Below, piece after piece: positions 7,021 to 12,372 of a DNA stretch of 12,376 bases. The stretch's first letter is position 1, and each line of letters begins with the position of its first letter. The DNA comes from RGIG4608 sp045631445. Lineage in GTDB: Bacteria; Bacillota; Clostridia; Oscillospirales; CAG-272. The DNA lies in contig JAZQUS010000036.1 in assembly GCA_045631445.1 (NCBI GenBank), positions 1-12,376 on the forward strand, in the 5' to 3' direction. The translations under genes and the position numbers were made by a program. The notes below the pieces were generated by a model. It was not told the origin of the DNA, ran no database searches, and worked only from the letters and a program-made list of their open reading frames with translations.

Positions 7021-7050
7021 AAAGCTGAACGCAAACGCGTTCAGCTTTTT
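7021..7050. terminator. Bidirectional terminator between galM and the methyltransferase
   Basis: A perfect 12-bp stem (7021-7032 with 7037-7048) has an AAAC loop, with T runs on both strands. It lies 3 bases after the galM stop and 3 bases beyond the convergent methyltransferase stop, so it can end both transcripts. Confidence 0.85.
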
Positions 7051-7051
7051 A

Positions 7052-7825
7052 TTATCTATTTTGTCTATAAACCTCAAATGCAAGCACCGTAGCCGCAGAT
7101 GAAGCGGTAAGCGAGCCCTTAAAGGTCTTGCCGTAATCAACTCTAACTATCATGTCGGATTTTGCTAATATTTCGCTCGAAATACCACGTTTTTCGCCAC
7201 CAACAACTAGCAAGAGTGGTTTTTTTAGATCTGCATCATATAGGGATACGGAATCGCGAATACCTGCAGAGGCAACCTTGTAGCCCTTGGATTTGAATAT
7301 ATCAATAGCGGCGCTAATATCACATTCAAACATATCAATCAATTCAGAAGTGCCCGCAGAGCCTTTGCAAATAAGCCCTTGAACATTACTAAATCGATAT
7401 GATGGTACAATAATACCATCAGCGCCTGCAGCATAAACGGAACGAATAGCATAAGCAAAATTGAATGGATCCTCAATGCCATCAAGAACGATATAAAATC
7501 CGTTATCAATGATTTGATCTGTACAATTTAAAACAGGAACATTAACCTTAGAACAAACAGCTATAATGCCACCGTGGGTTTTTCCATTAGCAAGCTCATC
7601 GATAACTGAATGAGAAACTCCAATTAATTCAAAGCCAAGCTCTTGAGATTTAATCTCCAAAAACTTTAATTCGTTATATTTAGATTTTTTCTTATCAATG
7701 TTATAAAGAATTTTTAATATTTTCCTTTGAGAGTCGTGAGCCTCAATAGCGGATATTATTGAGCTTATGCTCGTCATTCCTTCAAAAATATCATAAAAAT
7801 TTTTATCAAAAACTAGTTCAGCCAT
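7052..7825 (-). CDS. SpoU/TrmH-family RNA 2'-O-ribose methyltransferase
   Basis: The 257-residue protein has an N-terminal substrate-binding domain (about 1-95) and a C-terminal trefoil-knot SPOUT domain. The three SpoU motifs are present: motif 1 around 115-134 with R128 (DPFNFAYAIRSVYAAG), motif 2 GGEKRGIS at 209-216 with E211, and motif 3 GSLTASSAA at 237-245. These enzymes transfer a methyl group from SAM to a ribose 2'-OH in rRNA or tRNA; RlmB (23S G2251) is the closest functional analogy, but the target is not established. In motif 3 the position that is usually Asn (SLN-V/A-S) is Thr240, which is unusual. AAAGGA lies 8 bases upstream of the ATG. It is divergent from spoIIID. Confidence 0.87.
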   Translation of the reverse strand: MAELVFDKNFYDIFEGMTSISSIISAIEAHDSQRKILKILYNIDKKKSKYNELKFLEIKSQELGFELIGVSHSVIDELANGKTHGGIIAVCSKVNVPVLNCTDQIIDNGFYIVLDGIEDPFNFAYAIRSVYAAGADGIIVPSYRFSNVQGLICKGSAGTSELIDMFECDISAAIDIFKSKGYKVASAGIRDSVSLYDADLKKPLLLVVGGEKRGISSEILAKSDMIVRVDYGKTFKGSLTASSAATVLAFEVYRQNR

Positions 7826-7844
7826 AATTTATATCCTTTAAAAT

Positions 7845-7873
7845 TAATATTTATAGAAAAAGTAACATAAAAT
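7845..7873 (+). promoter_or_regulatory. Candidate SigmaE promoter of spoIIID
   Basis: TAATATT (7845-7851) and CATAAAAT (7866-7873) have a 14-base spacer, close to the Bacillus SigmaE consensus (-35 ATATT, spacer 14-15, -10 CATACAnT; 7 of 8 in the -10). In B. subtilis spoIIID is SigmaE-transcribed in the mother cell, which agrees with this reading. Confidence 0.65.
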
Positions 7874-7907
7874 TAATCAGTGAAAATAATTAACAGTGAG
7901 GAATTTT

Positions 7908-8171
7908 ATGTATATTTCAATGAACAAAGAACGTTGCGTACAAATGGCAACTTATATGATTGAAAACGAATCAACAGTCAGAAGTGTTGCAAAAAAATTT
8001 GGAATAAGCAAAAGCACCGTACATAAAGATATAACCGTAAATTTAAAAAGAATAAATCCGGAGCTATATGCAAATGTAAAAAAGATACTTGATATTAACA
8101 AACAAGAAAGACATATAAGGGGTGGCGAAGCAACAAAACAAAAATTTTTGAAAGCTAAACAAACTACTTAA
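7908..8171 (+). CDS. spoIIID: Sporulation transcriptional regulator SpoIIID
   Basis: From ATG 7908 the protein is 87 residues (B. subtilis SpoIIID is 93). SpoIIID is a mother-cell DNA-binding protein that switches sporulation from the SigmaE to the SigmaK programme. The helix-turn-helix spans about residues 23-43, with the near-invariant STVHKD (36-41). The C-terminal INPEL segment (49-53) and the basic HIRGGEATK tail (69-77), which makes the second DNA contact, are intact. A GTG at 7896 is in frame but overlaps the ribosome site GTGAGGA (7896-7902), which lies 5 bases before ATG 7908, so 7908 is preferred. Its presence implies an endospore former. Confidence 0.95.
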   Translation: MYISMNKERCVQMATYMIENESTVRSVAKKFGISKSTVHKDITVNLKRINPELYANVKKILDINKQERHIRGGEATKQKFLKAKQTT

Positions 8172-8238
8172 TGCATAAGCCGCTTAATATAACCCCAAAC
8201 AAACCCAAAACTCTAAAAAACACCATTTTCGCTTCCCC

Positions 8239-8270
8239 CAATTATACAAAATTTGCATTTTGTATAATTG
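8239..8270. repeat. Perfect 14-bp inverted repeat in the spoIIID-element gap
   Basis: Arm 8239-8252 pairs perfectly with 8257-8270 around a TTGC loop. There is no T run on either side, so it is not a normal terminator and could be an operator or cruciform. The rest of the 8172-8430 gap holds a C7 run (8297-8303), a GTCG-CGTC-CGAC mini-hairpin near 8350, two TATAGATTA copies, and a minus-strand TTGACA (8409-8404) lacking a good -10. No gene is seen. The change from chromosomal to accessory content probably lies here. Confidence 0.6.
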
Positions 8271-8430
8271 TAAAGCACTTAAAATATAGAGGGTTTCCCC
8301 CCCACCAAATCAACAAGCAACTTTATTTTTTATTCAATTTATAGATTAGTCGCGTCCGACTTATTAGATTTTCTATATATAGATTAACACAAAGTTTTGT
8401 TGTTGTCAATACTTTTTTGGAAATTTTTTG

Positions 8431-9072
8431 TTATCCCCACTGTTCTGCCATAGCCTGTGCTATACCAGGAAATGTCTTTGAACGAATTTTTGAATCCCGG
8501 TTAATTTTACACCAGGACTCGTGTTCTGATTCAATCAACGTAGCAAATAACGGTGGTAACCCTTTCAACCATAACAACGTTCTTTTACTATACGGATGAC
8601 CGAACCAATAGGGTTGAATGACTTGTGAATGATAAGGCAAACCAAATAAAGACAACGGAGTCGGATTTTCAATACATATCTTTGGAATTGAACAGTTATA
8701 AAGAGTCATAAAAAAGAACTTGGCTTCTAATCCCCGGTAATACCGGGCTGAATTAATATTCCCCTCTTTATCAAACAATAAAGGAGCAGAAACTTTACTC
8801 AAATATGTACAAGGTGGATGAGCTATTAACATATCCCATTTATCTATAAAATGTGAAATATTATCCTCAGTATAAAAACAAATTCCATATTTCAATTCAA
8901 ATGGGTCAACAAACTTTGAAGGATTTATAACTTTTAACACATCACATTTTATATGCCATTCAGGTCGCCCACCTGAACAACATTGAATATCGCAGCTATA
9001 AGCTTCGTGACCTTTTTCACGAAAAGCTTTACAAACAACTTGACTTTCTTCACAAGCTACTAAAATTTTCAT
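8431..9072 (-). CDS. Phage/element-type DNA cytosine methyltransferase-like protein
   Basis: The 213-residue protein matches the short methyltransferase-like family common in phages and integrative elements, opening with KILVACEESQ and CSGGRPEWH. Cues to a 5-methylcytosine enzyme are an N-terminal SAM-loop-like segment (2-30), HPPCTYLS (85-92) containing the catalytic Pro-Cys (C88), IENP (134-137) like motif VI, Q153 to T165 with FGHPYSKRT like motif VIII, and a terminal PGIAQAMAEQWG. It is much shorter than classical 5mC enzymes and has almost no target-recognition domain, so specificity and even activity are uncertain. I use ATG 9072, with GAAAGGAA 8 bases upstream, rather than an in-frame ATG at 9093. 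No dedicated minus promoter is obvious; the divergent RNA promoter overlaps its leader. Confidence 0.75.
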   Translation of the reverse strand: MKILVACEESQVVCKAFREKGHEAYSCDIQCCSGGRPEWHIKCDVLKVINPSKFVDPFELKYGICFYTEDNISHFIDKWDMLIAHPPCTYLSKVSAPLLFDKEGNINSARYYRGLEAKFFFMTLYNCSIPKICIENPTPLSLFGLPYHSQVIQPYWFGHPYSKRTLLWLKGLPPLFATLIESEHESWCKINRDSKIRSKTFPGIAQAMAEQWG

Positions 9073-9107
9073 TTTTATAATTCCTTTCAACAATTTTCAT
9101 TTAACTA

Positions 9108-9136
9108 TTGACTTTTTATTTTTAGTGTGATATAAT
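9108..9136 (+). promoter_or_regulatory. Promoter of the 9143-9240 small RNA
   Basis: TTGACT (9108-9113) and TATAAT (9131-9136) have a 17-base spacer, with TGA before the -10 (extended -10). The 13 bases ending in this -10 are identical to those of the lipoprotein leader promoter. No plus-strand ORF follows, only the structured RNA. Confidence 0.85.
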
Positions 9137-9142
9137 CCTCTA

Positions 9143-9240
9143 CAGTAGATGATCTCGCTGCCGTACAATGTACGGAAGAGCTGCACTTGGTATGTAGCCG
9201 TGACGACCGGGCAGGAGCCTGCCAATCATCTACTTTTTTT
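9143..9240 (+). ncRNA. Standalone structured small RNA, about 98 nt
   Basis: A strong promoter 7 bases upstream, a closed fold and a terminator define an independent RNA. A 10-bp closing stem (9144-9153 with 9225-9234) encloses three elements: hairpin CCGTAC-AAT-GTACGG (9161-9175), a possible GCTGC/GTAGC stem (9180-9184 with 9194-9198), and hairpin GGCAG-GAGC-CTGCC (9210-9223). The closing stem runs straight into T7, so it also serves as the terminator. It has no convincing ORF. It lies convergent to the 129-aa gene, whose stop codon overlaps the T run, and divergent from the methyltransferase gene. I cannot assign it to a known RNA family. It could be an antisense regulator, a decoy or cargo RNA, or a packaging or replication RNA of the element. 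Confidence 0.7.
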
Positions 9241-9628
9241 ATTTTTTATAAGGTTTTCGCAACTGTCTAACAGTTTCCCTATCCTCATTATGTATCAAAT
9301 ATTTTTTCTTTGGCGGTTGAAAATCCGAGCGTGAACGTGGACCGCGATAGCGCATTCCATAACACGGTTCTTTACTACCGTCAACATTGTGCTTTAATTT
9401 AATATAAGAATCCTTATCAGCGGGAGGATCTTTGGTAAAGATAATAGCTTTGTAAAGATCACCTGAACGTTCAAATATTAATGCAGGATGTTCACGAAAT
9501 TTGCCTTTAGTATTTTCAGGTTTTTTCTCATTTTGAAAAAAATGTGTTCTATTCCACTTTCGAGTGGAATTTTTCTTTTTACGCGTGATAACTATCACTC
9601 CTTTCATAATTTCCAAGATTAATGTCAA
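9239..9628 (-). CDS. Unknown 129-aa basic protein
   Basis: No secure family match. The N-terminus is very basic (RKKKNSTRKWNR). A central R-E-H-P-A-L-I-F-E-R-SGDLYKAIIF segment looks like the first strands of a small beta-barrel, vaguely like PemK/MazF proteins, but I do not claim that family. The C-terminus is Arg/Lys/Pro-rich. The start is uncertain. ATG 9628 has no good ribosome site; an in-frame ATG at 9607 contains the sequence AAAGGAG, which would itself suit a start some 8 bases further on. The gene sits between the replication origin and the small RNA, on the same strand as rep, so it is probably part of the same element. Confidence 0.6.
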   Translation of the reverse strand: MTLILEIMKGVIVITRKKKNSTRKWNRTHFFQNEKKPENTKGKFREHPALIFERSGDLYKAIIFTKDPPADKDSYIKLKHNVDGSKEPCYGMRYRGPRSRSDFQPPKKKYLIHNEDRETVRQLRKPYKK

Positions 9629-9640
9629 AGTTTAAGACTT

Positions 9641-9736
9641 CCCCCACACTCGTGACAAATTTTTGTTAGTTTTTCACAATTACAACGCCCTTACTTTTGT
9701 GCAAAACGTAGATGTCACAAGTCACTCGTATGGGGG
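9641..9736. repeat. Imperfect 16-bp inverted repeat flanking the origin region
   Basis: Arm 9641-9656 (CCCCCACACTCGTGAC) and arm 9721-9736 are complementary at 13 of 16 positions, with 64 bases between them. Both arms also share CACTCGT in direct orientation (9647-9653 and 9723-9729). The right arm abuts the nick site. Such repeats are expected around double-strand origins, where the initiator binds or a cruciform extrudes. Confidence 0.5.
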
Positions 9737-9737
9737 T

Positions 9738-9769
9738 GTCGTAGTAATATTTATATATAATAGTATTAC
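9738..9769 (-). other. Candidate double-strand origin (dso) with nick site
   Basis: The minus strand carries TACTACGAC (9746-9738), identical to the nick sequence of pMV158-family rolling-circle plasmids, cleaved between G and A (here between 9740 and 9739). It is followed by a C-rich stretch, ACCCCC. A GTAATA/TATTAC inverted repeat (9764-9769 with 9744-9749) lies immediately 5' and overlaps the site. It is on the coding strand of rep, as in pMV158, and 24 bases beyond the rep stop. Confidence 0.7.
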
Positions 9770-9770
9770 A

Positions 9771-10460
9771 TTAGCTTTCCAAAGCAGCCTTTTCTTCTTC
9801 TAATTCCTTTTTCAAGTCCTTGATTGCTCGTACTTGGGCGAATCTATAAGAAGTTATCAGCTCTCTGAAATACACGGAGTGTCTTCTGAAGAATGAGAGC
9901 ATTTCAAAATATCCCTGCTGCTTCAAATGAACAACCACTTCGAAAAACTCCGTGAAATCATTTGCGAAAATAATATCCTCTAAAGATTGATATAATCTAT
10001 CTTCATCGGTGATTGTCATTTCGCAAAATTCCGCAACGTCAAATCCGTTGCGAAGTTCAATTTCTTTTGAATCATATTGATATTTCTCGGGATTGTCCGC
10101 GTGTGTTAAGTATCTATACGCACCTTTTACTGCAAATAGGTACTGCGGATGAGGTTGTCCGAGAACCTCACAAATGTTTTTATTAACGTTCTGATATGTA
10201 GTAGGACCGCTAAAAGCGATAATTATATGATGGTGCGGCTTCTTTTCCGTGCCATCAGGGTTAACGTCTTTATCGTGAAGAGGCGAAATAGCGAACGGAA
10301 GACCTAACGATTGTAACCAATCGCGCCAATCCTCGCGCGCCGATTCGGGATATAGGACGAACCACCAATATCGCGCCTTTACTATTACTTTTTCCACATC
10401 TGCCATAGTATTTAAATCGTTCCTTTCTTTTATATCTTTTATTTTTGAATTGTCGGGCAT
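9771..10460 (-). CDS. repB: Rolling-circle replication initiator, RepB/Rep_2 (pMV158) family
   Basis: The protein is 229 residues. HUH-endonuclease features align with pMV158 RepB: LYPES (36-40), AISPLHDKD (57-65) giving H62 and D65, KPHHHII (74-80) giving H76-x-H78, and YRYLTH (115-120) whose Y117 corresponds to catalytic Tyr99. It nicks one strand at the origin, stays bound to the 5' end, and starts rolling-circle replication. The C-terminus is a Lys/Glu-rich helix with no separate helicase domain. ATAAAGG lies about 8 bases before ATG 10460. ATG 10406 would give 211 residues, nearly the pMV158 length, but its GAAAGGA is 15 bases away. The matching nick site just downstream supports the assignment. 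Confidence 0.93.
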   Translation of the reverse strand: MPDNSKIKDIKERNDLNTMADVEKVIVKARYWWFVLYPESAREDWRDWLQSLGLPFAISPLHDKDVNPDGTEKKPHHHIIIAFSGPTTYQNVNKNICEVLGQPHPQYLFAVKGAYRYLTHADNPEKYQYDSKEIELRNGFDVAEFCEMTITDEDRLYQSLEDIIFANDFTEFFEVVVHLKQQGYFEMLSFFRRHSVYFRELITSYRFAQVRAIKDLKKELEEEKAALES

Positions 10461-10507
10461 TATGAGTGCCTTTATTTTCTTTTGTCCTTTCTCCTGCCTT
10501 GCGGCAC

Positions 10508-10552
10508 ATAGTTTACCCTATGGAAAACAAGGTTTCCCACAGGGAAAACTAT
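10508..10552. repeat. Imperfect 21-bp palindrome upstream of rep
   Basis: Arm 10508-10528 and arm 10532-10552 match at 18 of 21 positions around an AAG loop. The region lies 48 bases upstream of the rep ATG, over a weak minus-strand promoter candidate (TTGTCT, 17 bases, TAGTTT). It could be the operator of a copy-number repressor or an attenuator. No CopG-like gene is found next to it. Confidence 0.55.
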
Positions 10553-10588
10553 CTACTGTGTCGAAATTAGACAAAAGGTTTACCCTAT
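10511..10588 (+). repeat. Direct repeats of 11 bp (GTTTACCCTAT) upstream of rep
   Basis: GTTTACCCTAT occurs at 10511-10521 and 10578-10588, 67 bases apart. The first copy is part of the palindrome, whose other arm contains a diverged inverted version. RepB of pMV158 binds 11-bp direct repeats at its origin, so these are candidate initiator-binding or regulator-binding sites. Confidence 0.45.
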
Positions 10589-10686
10589 CGCCCTTTGTTT
10601 TGCGCCCTGTGTTCCCCGTTGGTACTCGGGCGCGTTTATAAAGAGAGAGAATAATTCCCTCCCATTTTTAGTGGTATCCCACCCGA

Positions 10687-10706
10687 TTAAAAAGTATTAA
10701 AATACT
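10687..10706 (-). terminator. Weak terminator between the small genes and rep
   Basis: On the minus strand AGTATT (10706-10701) pairs with AATACT (10698-10693), followed by five T. The stem is only 6 bp and AT-rich. It lies about 270 bases after the 77-aa gene and would separate that operon from rep. Confidence 0.4.
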
Positions 10707-10720
10707 CTTTTGGTTCTATC

Positions 10721-10793
10721 GAGTGTGCGGCGGGGTCTTGGCGAAGCAGCTCCTCGCTTTGCCTTCGCCAAGAACTATCCCGTGCGCTCACTC
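10721..10793. other. Large imperfect GC-rich hairpin, candidate single-strand origin or oriT
   Basis: An 11-bp perfect inner stem (10736-10746, TCTTGGCGAAG, with 10763-10773) and a 5-bp outer stem (10721-10725, GAGTG, with 10789-10793, CACTC), plus GCG/CGC and GGG/CCC patches, make a 73-base fold. It is much GC-richer than its surroundings. No T run follows. Single-strand origins of rolling-circle replicons are such folded non-coding regions; I do not find the TAGCGT box of ssoA types. The 10461-10975 gap otherwise holds the palindrome, direct repeats and weak terminator, and no convincing gene. Confidence 0.5.
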
Positions 10794-10975
10794 TACCGTA
10801 CTTATTATTTTAAGCAAAATTTTTTCGTATTTACTTTACTTTTAGAAAGTTTGGTTATACCTAATATCGCACTTTTGTTTGTTGGTTTAATCTTGTCTTA
10901 TTATCGTTATACAGGTCCGTTTCGGTTATTGCTATTATTAGTTATAACGGCAATTTTCTTTCGTTTCGTTGCTTT

Positions 10976-11209
10976 TTAAAATTTTTCGCTTGACAAAAGA
11001 TGATATACATTCGCAAGGAATTTATATCGTTTCTCGTATTCTACCGAGTTAATATTCTTTTCTGCCATAACTTTATTCTTTTTCTTGTTAGAAAACATTC
11101 CAACAGTTTGAAGAAGTTCACCTTGTGTTAGATTCTCCTGACGTAGCTTCTTTTTTATCCAAGCGCGTTCTTTTGAATATGTATTTCTGCTTGCTTTGTA
11201 CTTAGCCAT
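10976..11209 (-). CDS. Unknown 77-aa basic protein
   Basis: I do not recognise this family. It is basic (MAKYKASRNTYSKERAWIKK at the N-terminus), with a Leu/Gln-rich middle and a helical C-terminus (YKFLANVYHLLSS). GGAG lies 8 bases before the ATG, a good ribosome site. It starts 3 bases after the stop codon of the 122-aa gene, so the two form an operon. The composition would suit DNA or RNA binding. Being upstream of rep on the same strand, it may regulate or assist replication, but there is no direct evidence. Confidence 0.65.
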   Translation of the reverse strand: MAKYKASRNTYSKERAWIKKKLRQENLTQGELLQTVGMFSNKKKNKVMAEKNINSVEYEKRYKFLANVYHLLSSEKF

Positions 11210-11212
11210 AAT

Positions 11213-11581
11213 TCACACTCCTTTATGTTTTCTTTGAGCGCGCTTTTGCTTGCGCGCAAGTTTTCGCTGCCAACGAGCGTTAGCTCTGCGTTGTCGGGCC
11301 AAATCTCGCTCGAGCTTTGCAGCTTTTTTGTTTTGATATTTTCTATGGCCTTTTGACCATAGTGCTTTAAATCGCTCAGATTCCTTCTGAAGCTTATCGA
11401 TTTCCTTTTGTTTTGTTTTATCGTAAACACGGCGATCGCGACCGTCGAACATTACAATCTTTCCGTCCTTCATCGTTACAATATTATATTCAAAATATCT
11501 CTTCAACGTATCATGAGGAATATCTGCGCCAGAGTCAATATCTTTCTTGGCGCGGGAAGTTAAATGTTGAACTAAAGTCAT
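11213..11581 (-). CDS. Unknown 122-aa protein with highly basic C-terminus
   Basis: No family recognised. Residues 1-55 look like a small folded domain (IPHDTLKRYFEYNIVTMKDG, then DGRDRRVYDK). From about residue 56 it becomes one long charged helix, and the last 40 residues are almost all Lys, Arg, Gln and Ala, as in a coiled-coil or nucleic-acid-binding tail. GGAGGTG lies 9 bases upstream of the ATG. It is the first gene of a two-gene operon with the 77-aa protein, behind a promoter at 11676-11703. An accessory replication or single-strand DNA-binding role is possible but speculative. Confidence 0.65.
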   Translation of the reverse strand: MTLVQHLTSRAKKDIDSGADIPHDTLKRYFEYNIVTMKDGKIVMFDGRDRRVYDKTKQKEIDKLQKESERFKALWSKGHRKYQNKKAAKLERDLARQRRANARWQRKLARKQKRAQRKHKGV

Positions 11582-11675
11582 ATACTTTTACACCTCCACT
11601 TTTGGTTTTTAGAATACATTTCCAACTTTACTTGATGTTTTCTATGATTTTTCAAATTAATTCATTCCTTTCATA

Positions 11676-11703
11676 ATTGTAATAAAATTTGTTATTATGA
11701 TAA
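11676..11703 (-). promoter_or_regulatory. Candidate promoter of the small-protein operon
   Basis: On the minus strand TTATCA (11703-11698) and TACAAT (11681-11676) are 16 bases apart. A TAATAA/TTATTA palindrome (11680-11697) fills the spacer and could bind a regulator. It is back to back with the nuclease-gene promoter. Confidence 0.5.
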
Positions 11704-11707
11704 TCAC

Positions 11708-11736
11708 TTGACTTTTTCAACACCTTGTGCTATCAT
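11708..11736 (+). promoter_or_regulatory. Promoter of the nuclease-like gene
   Basis: TTGACT (11708-11713) and TATCAT (11731-11736) have a 17-base spacer. The start codon at 11761 has an AGTAGGTG ribosome site. Confidence 0.7.
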
Positions 11737-11760
11737 TTGCTTTAGAAAGTAGGTGTTAAT

Positions 11761-12351
11761 ATGTCATACTGCATAAACTGTTTTAAAGAGTCCAAGGGTA
11801 AAAAATATTGTTTAGATTGCTATAAGAAGTACAAATCAGCGATTGAACTTAAAAATGAAATCATTATCCTTAATGATGATAATAACCAATTTAAGAAATT
11901 TCATATACCTTCAAATAATCCTCAAAACGTGGAGCCTAAATATCCAAAAGCAAAGATTTACACTTGCAAAAACGGAATCAAGGTTAGAAGTAAAGCAGAA
12001 ATGATAATTAGTAATTATCTATCTGAGCACCGTATAAAACACTCTTACGAAAAAGCACTTGAAATAAATGATATTTCAACAAAATATATTTTCCCTGATT
12101 TTTATATCCCGGTATTAATTACCGATAAAGGCAATATTATAGAGAATGTCTATATTGAACATGTAGGCGGTCCTAGGTCACACAAAGAACATGCTCAACG
12201 GGGTTATTATATATCAATGGGTACTAAATGCGATTACTATAAGAGCTTAAATCTTACTGTTTTATGTACATATGAAAAAGATATTTATGATATAGAAAAC
12301 AATCTAAAAGAAAAATTAAACAAATTAATAGAAAATACAGTTAATGTTTAA
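11761..12351 (+). CDS. Zinc-ribbon plus PD-(D/E)XK-like nuclease
   Basis: This 196-residue protein has a zinc ribbon at the N-terminus, C4-x2-C7 and C17-x2-C20. After a linker with an NGIKVRSKAE segment (71-80), the pattern fits the PD-(D/E)XK nuclease fold: E80 in a helix, a Tyr-Glu strand at 96-97, P112-D113 in the FPDFYI strand, and I132-E133-H134-V in the next strand, where the third motif (E-x-K) is altered. The last quarter (SMGTKCDYYKSLNLTVLCTYEKD) resembles the C-terminal part of such domains, where a helix with Lys or Arg is followed by a strand. It probably cuts DNA or is a related DNA-binding protein; the target is unknown. It has its own promoter and faces away from the rep-linked operon. 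It could be a defence gene, cargo, or the first gene of the neighbouring chromosome. Confidence 0.7.
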   Translation: MSYCINCFKESKGKKYCLDCYKKYKSAIELKNEIIILNDDNNQFKKFHIPSNNPQNVEPKYPKAKIYTCKNGIKVRSKAEMIISNYLSEHRIKHSYEKALEINDISTKYIFPDFYIPVLITDKGNIIENVYIEHVGGPRSHKEHAQRGYYISMGTKCDYYKSLNLTVLCTYEKDIYDIENNLKEKLNKLIENTVNV

Positions 12352-12372
12352 GGGAAATTTTTATTTTCCCCT
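12351..12372 (+). terminator. Hairpin at the nuclease gene end, cut by the window
   Basis: GGGAAA (12352-12357) pairs with TTTCCC (12365-12370) around a T-rich loop, beginning at the stop codon. No T run is visible before the window ends, so its role is uncertain. Confidence 0.35.

Noticed and set aside
8404..8409. A minus-strand TTGACA as a promoter downstream of the methyltransferase.
   Set aside because: The best -10 at suitable spacing (TAATCT) matches only half the consensus and no minus-strand gene follows except antisense to spoIIID.
9143..9240. The small RNA as a known ribozyme or riboswitch.
   Set aside because: No hammerhead core or other signature I know is present, and no plus-strand gene follows that it could control in cis.
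9239..9628. Assignment of the 129-aa protein to the PemK/MazF toxin family.
   Set aside because: Only a short HPALIFE-like segment resembles it, no antitoxin gene is adjacent, and the basic tails do not fit.
10710..10979. A plus-strand 89-codon frame, with two hydrophobic stretches in its second half (about 10820-10976).
   Set aside because: Its only starts are TTG codons with no proper ribosome site, its first third reads through the large hairpin, and T-rich DNA gives hydrophobic translations by chance. A small membrane peptide is not excluded.
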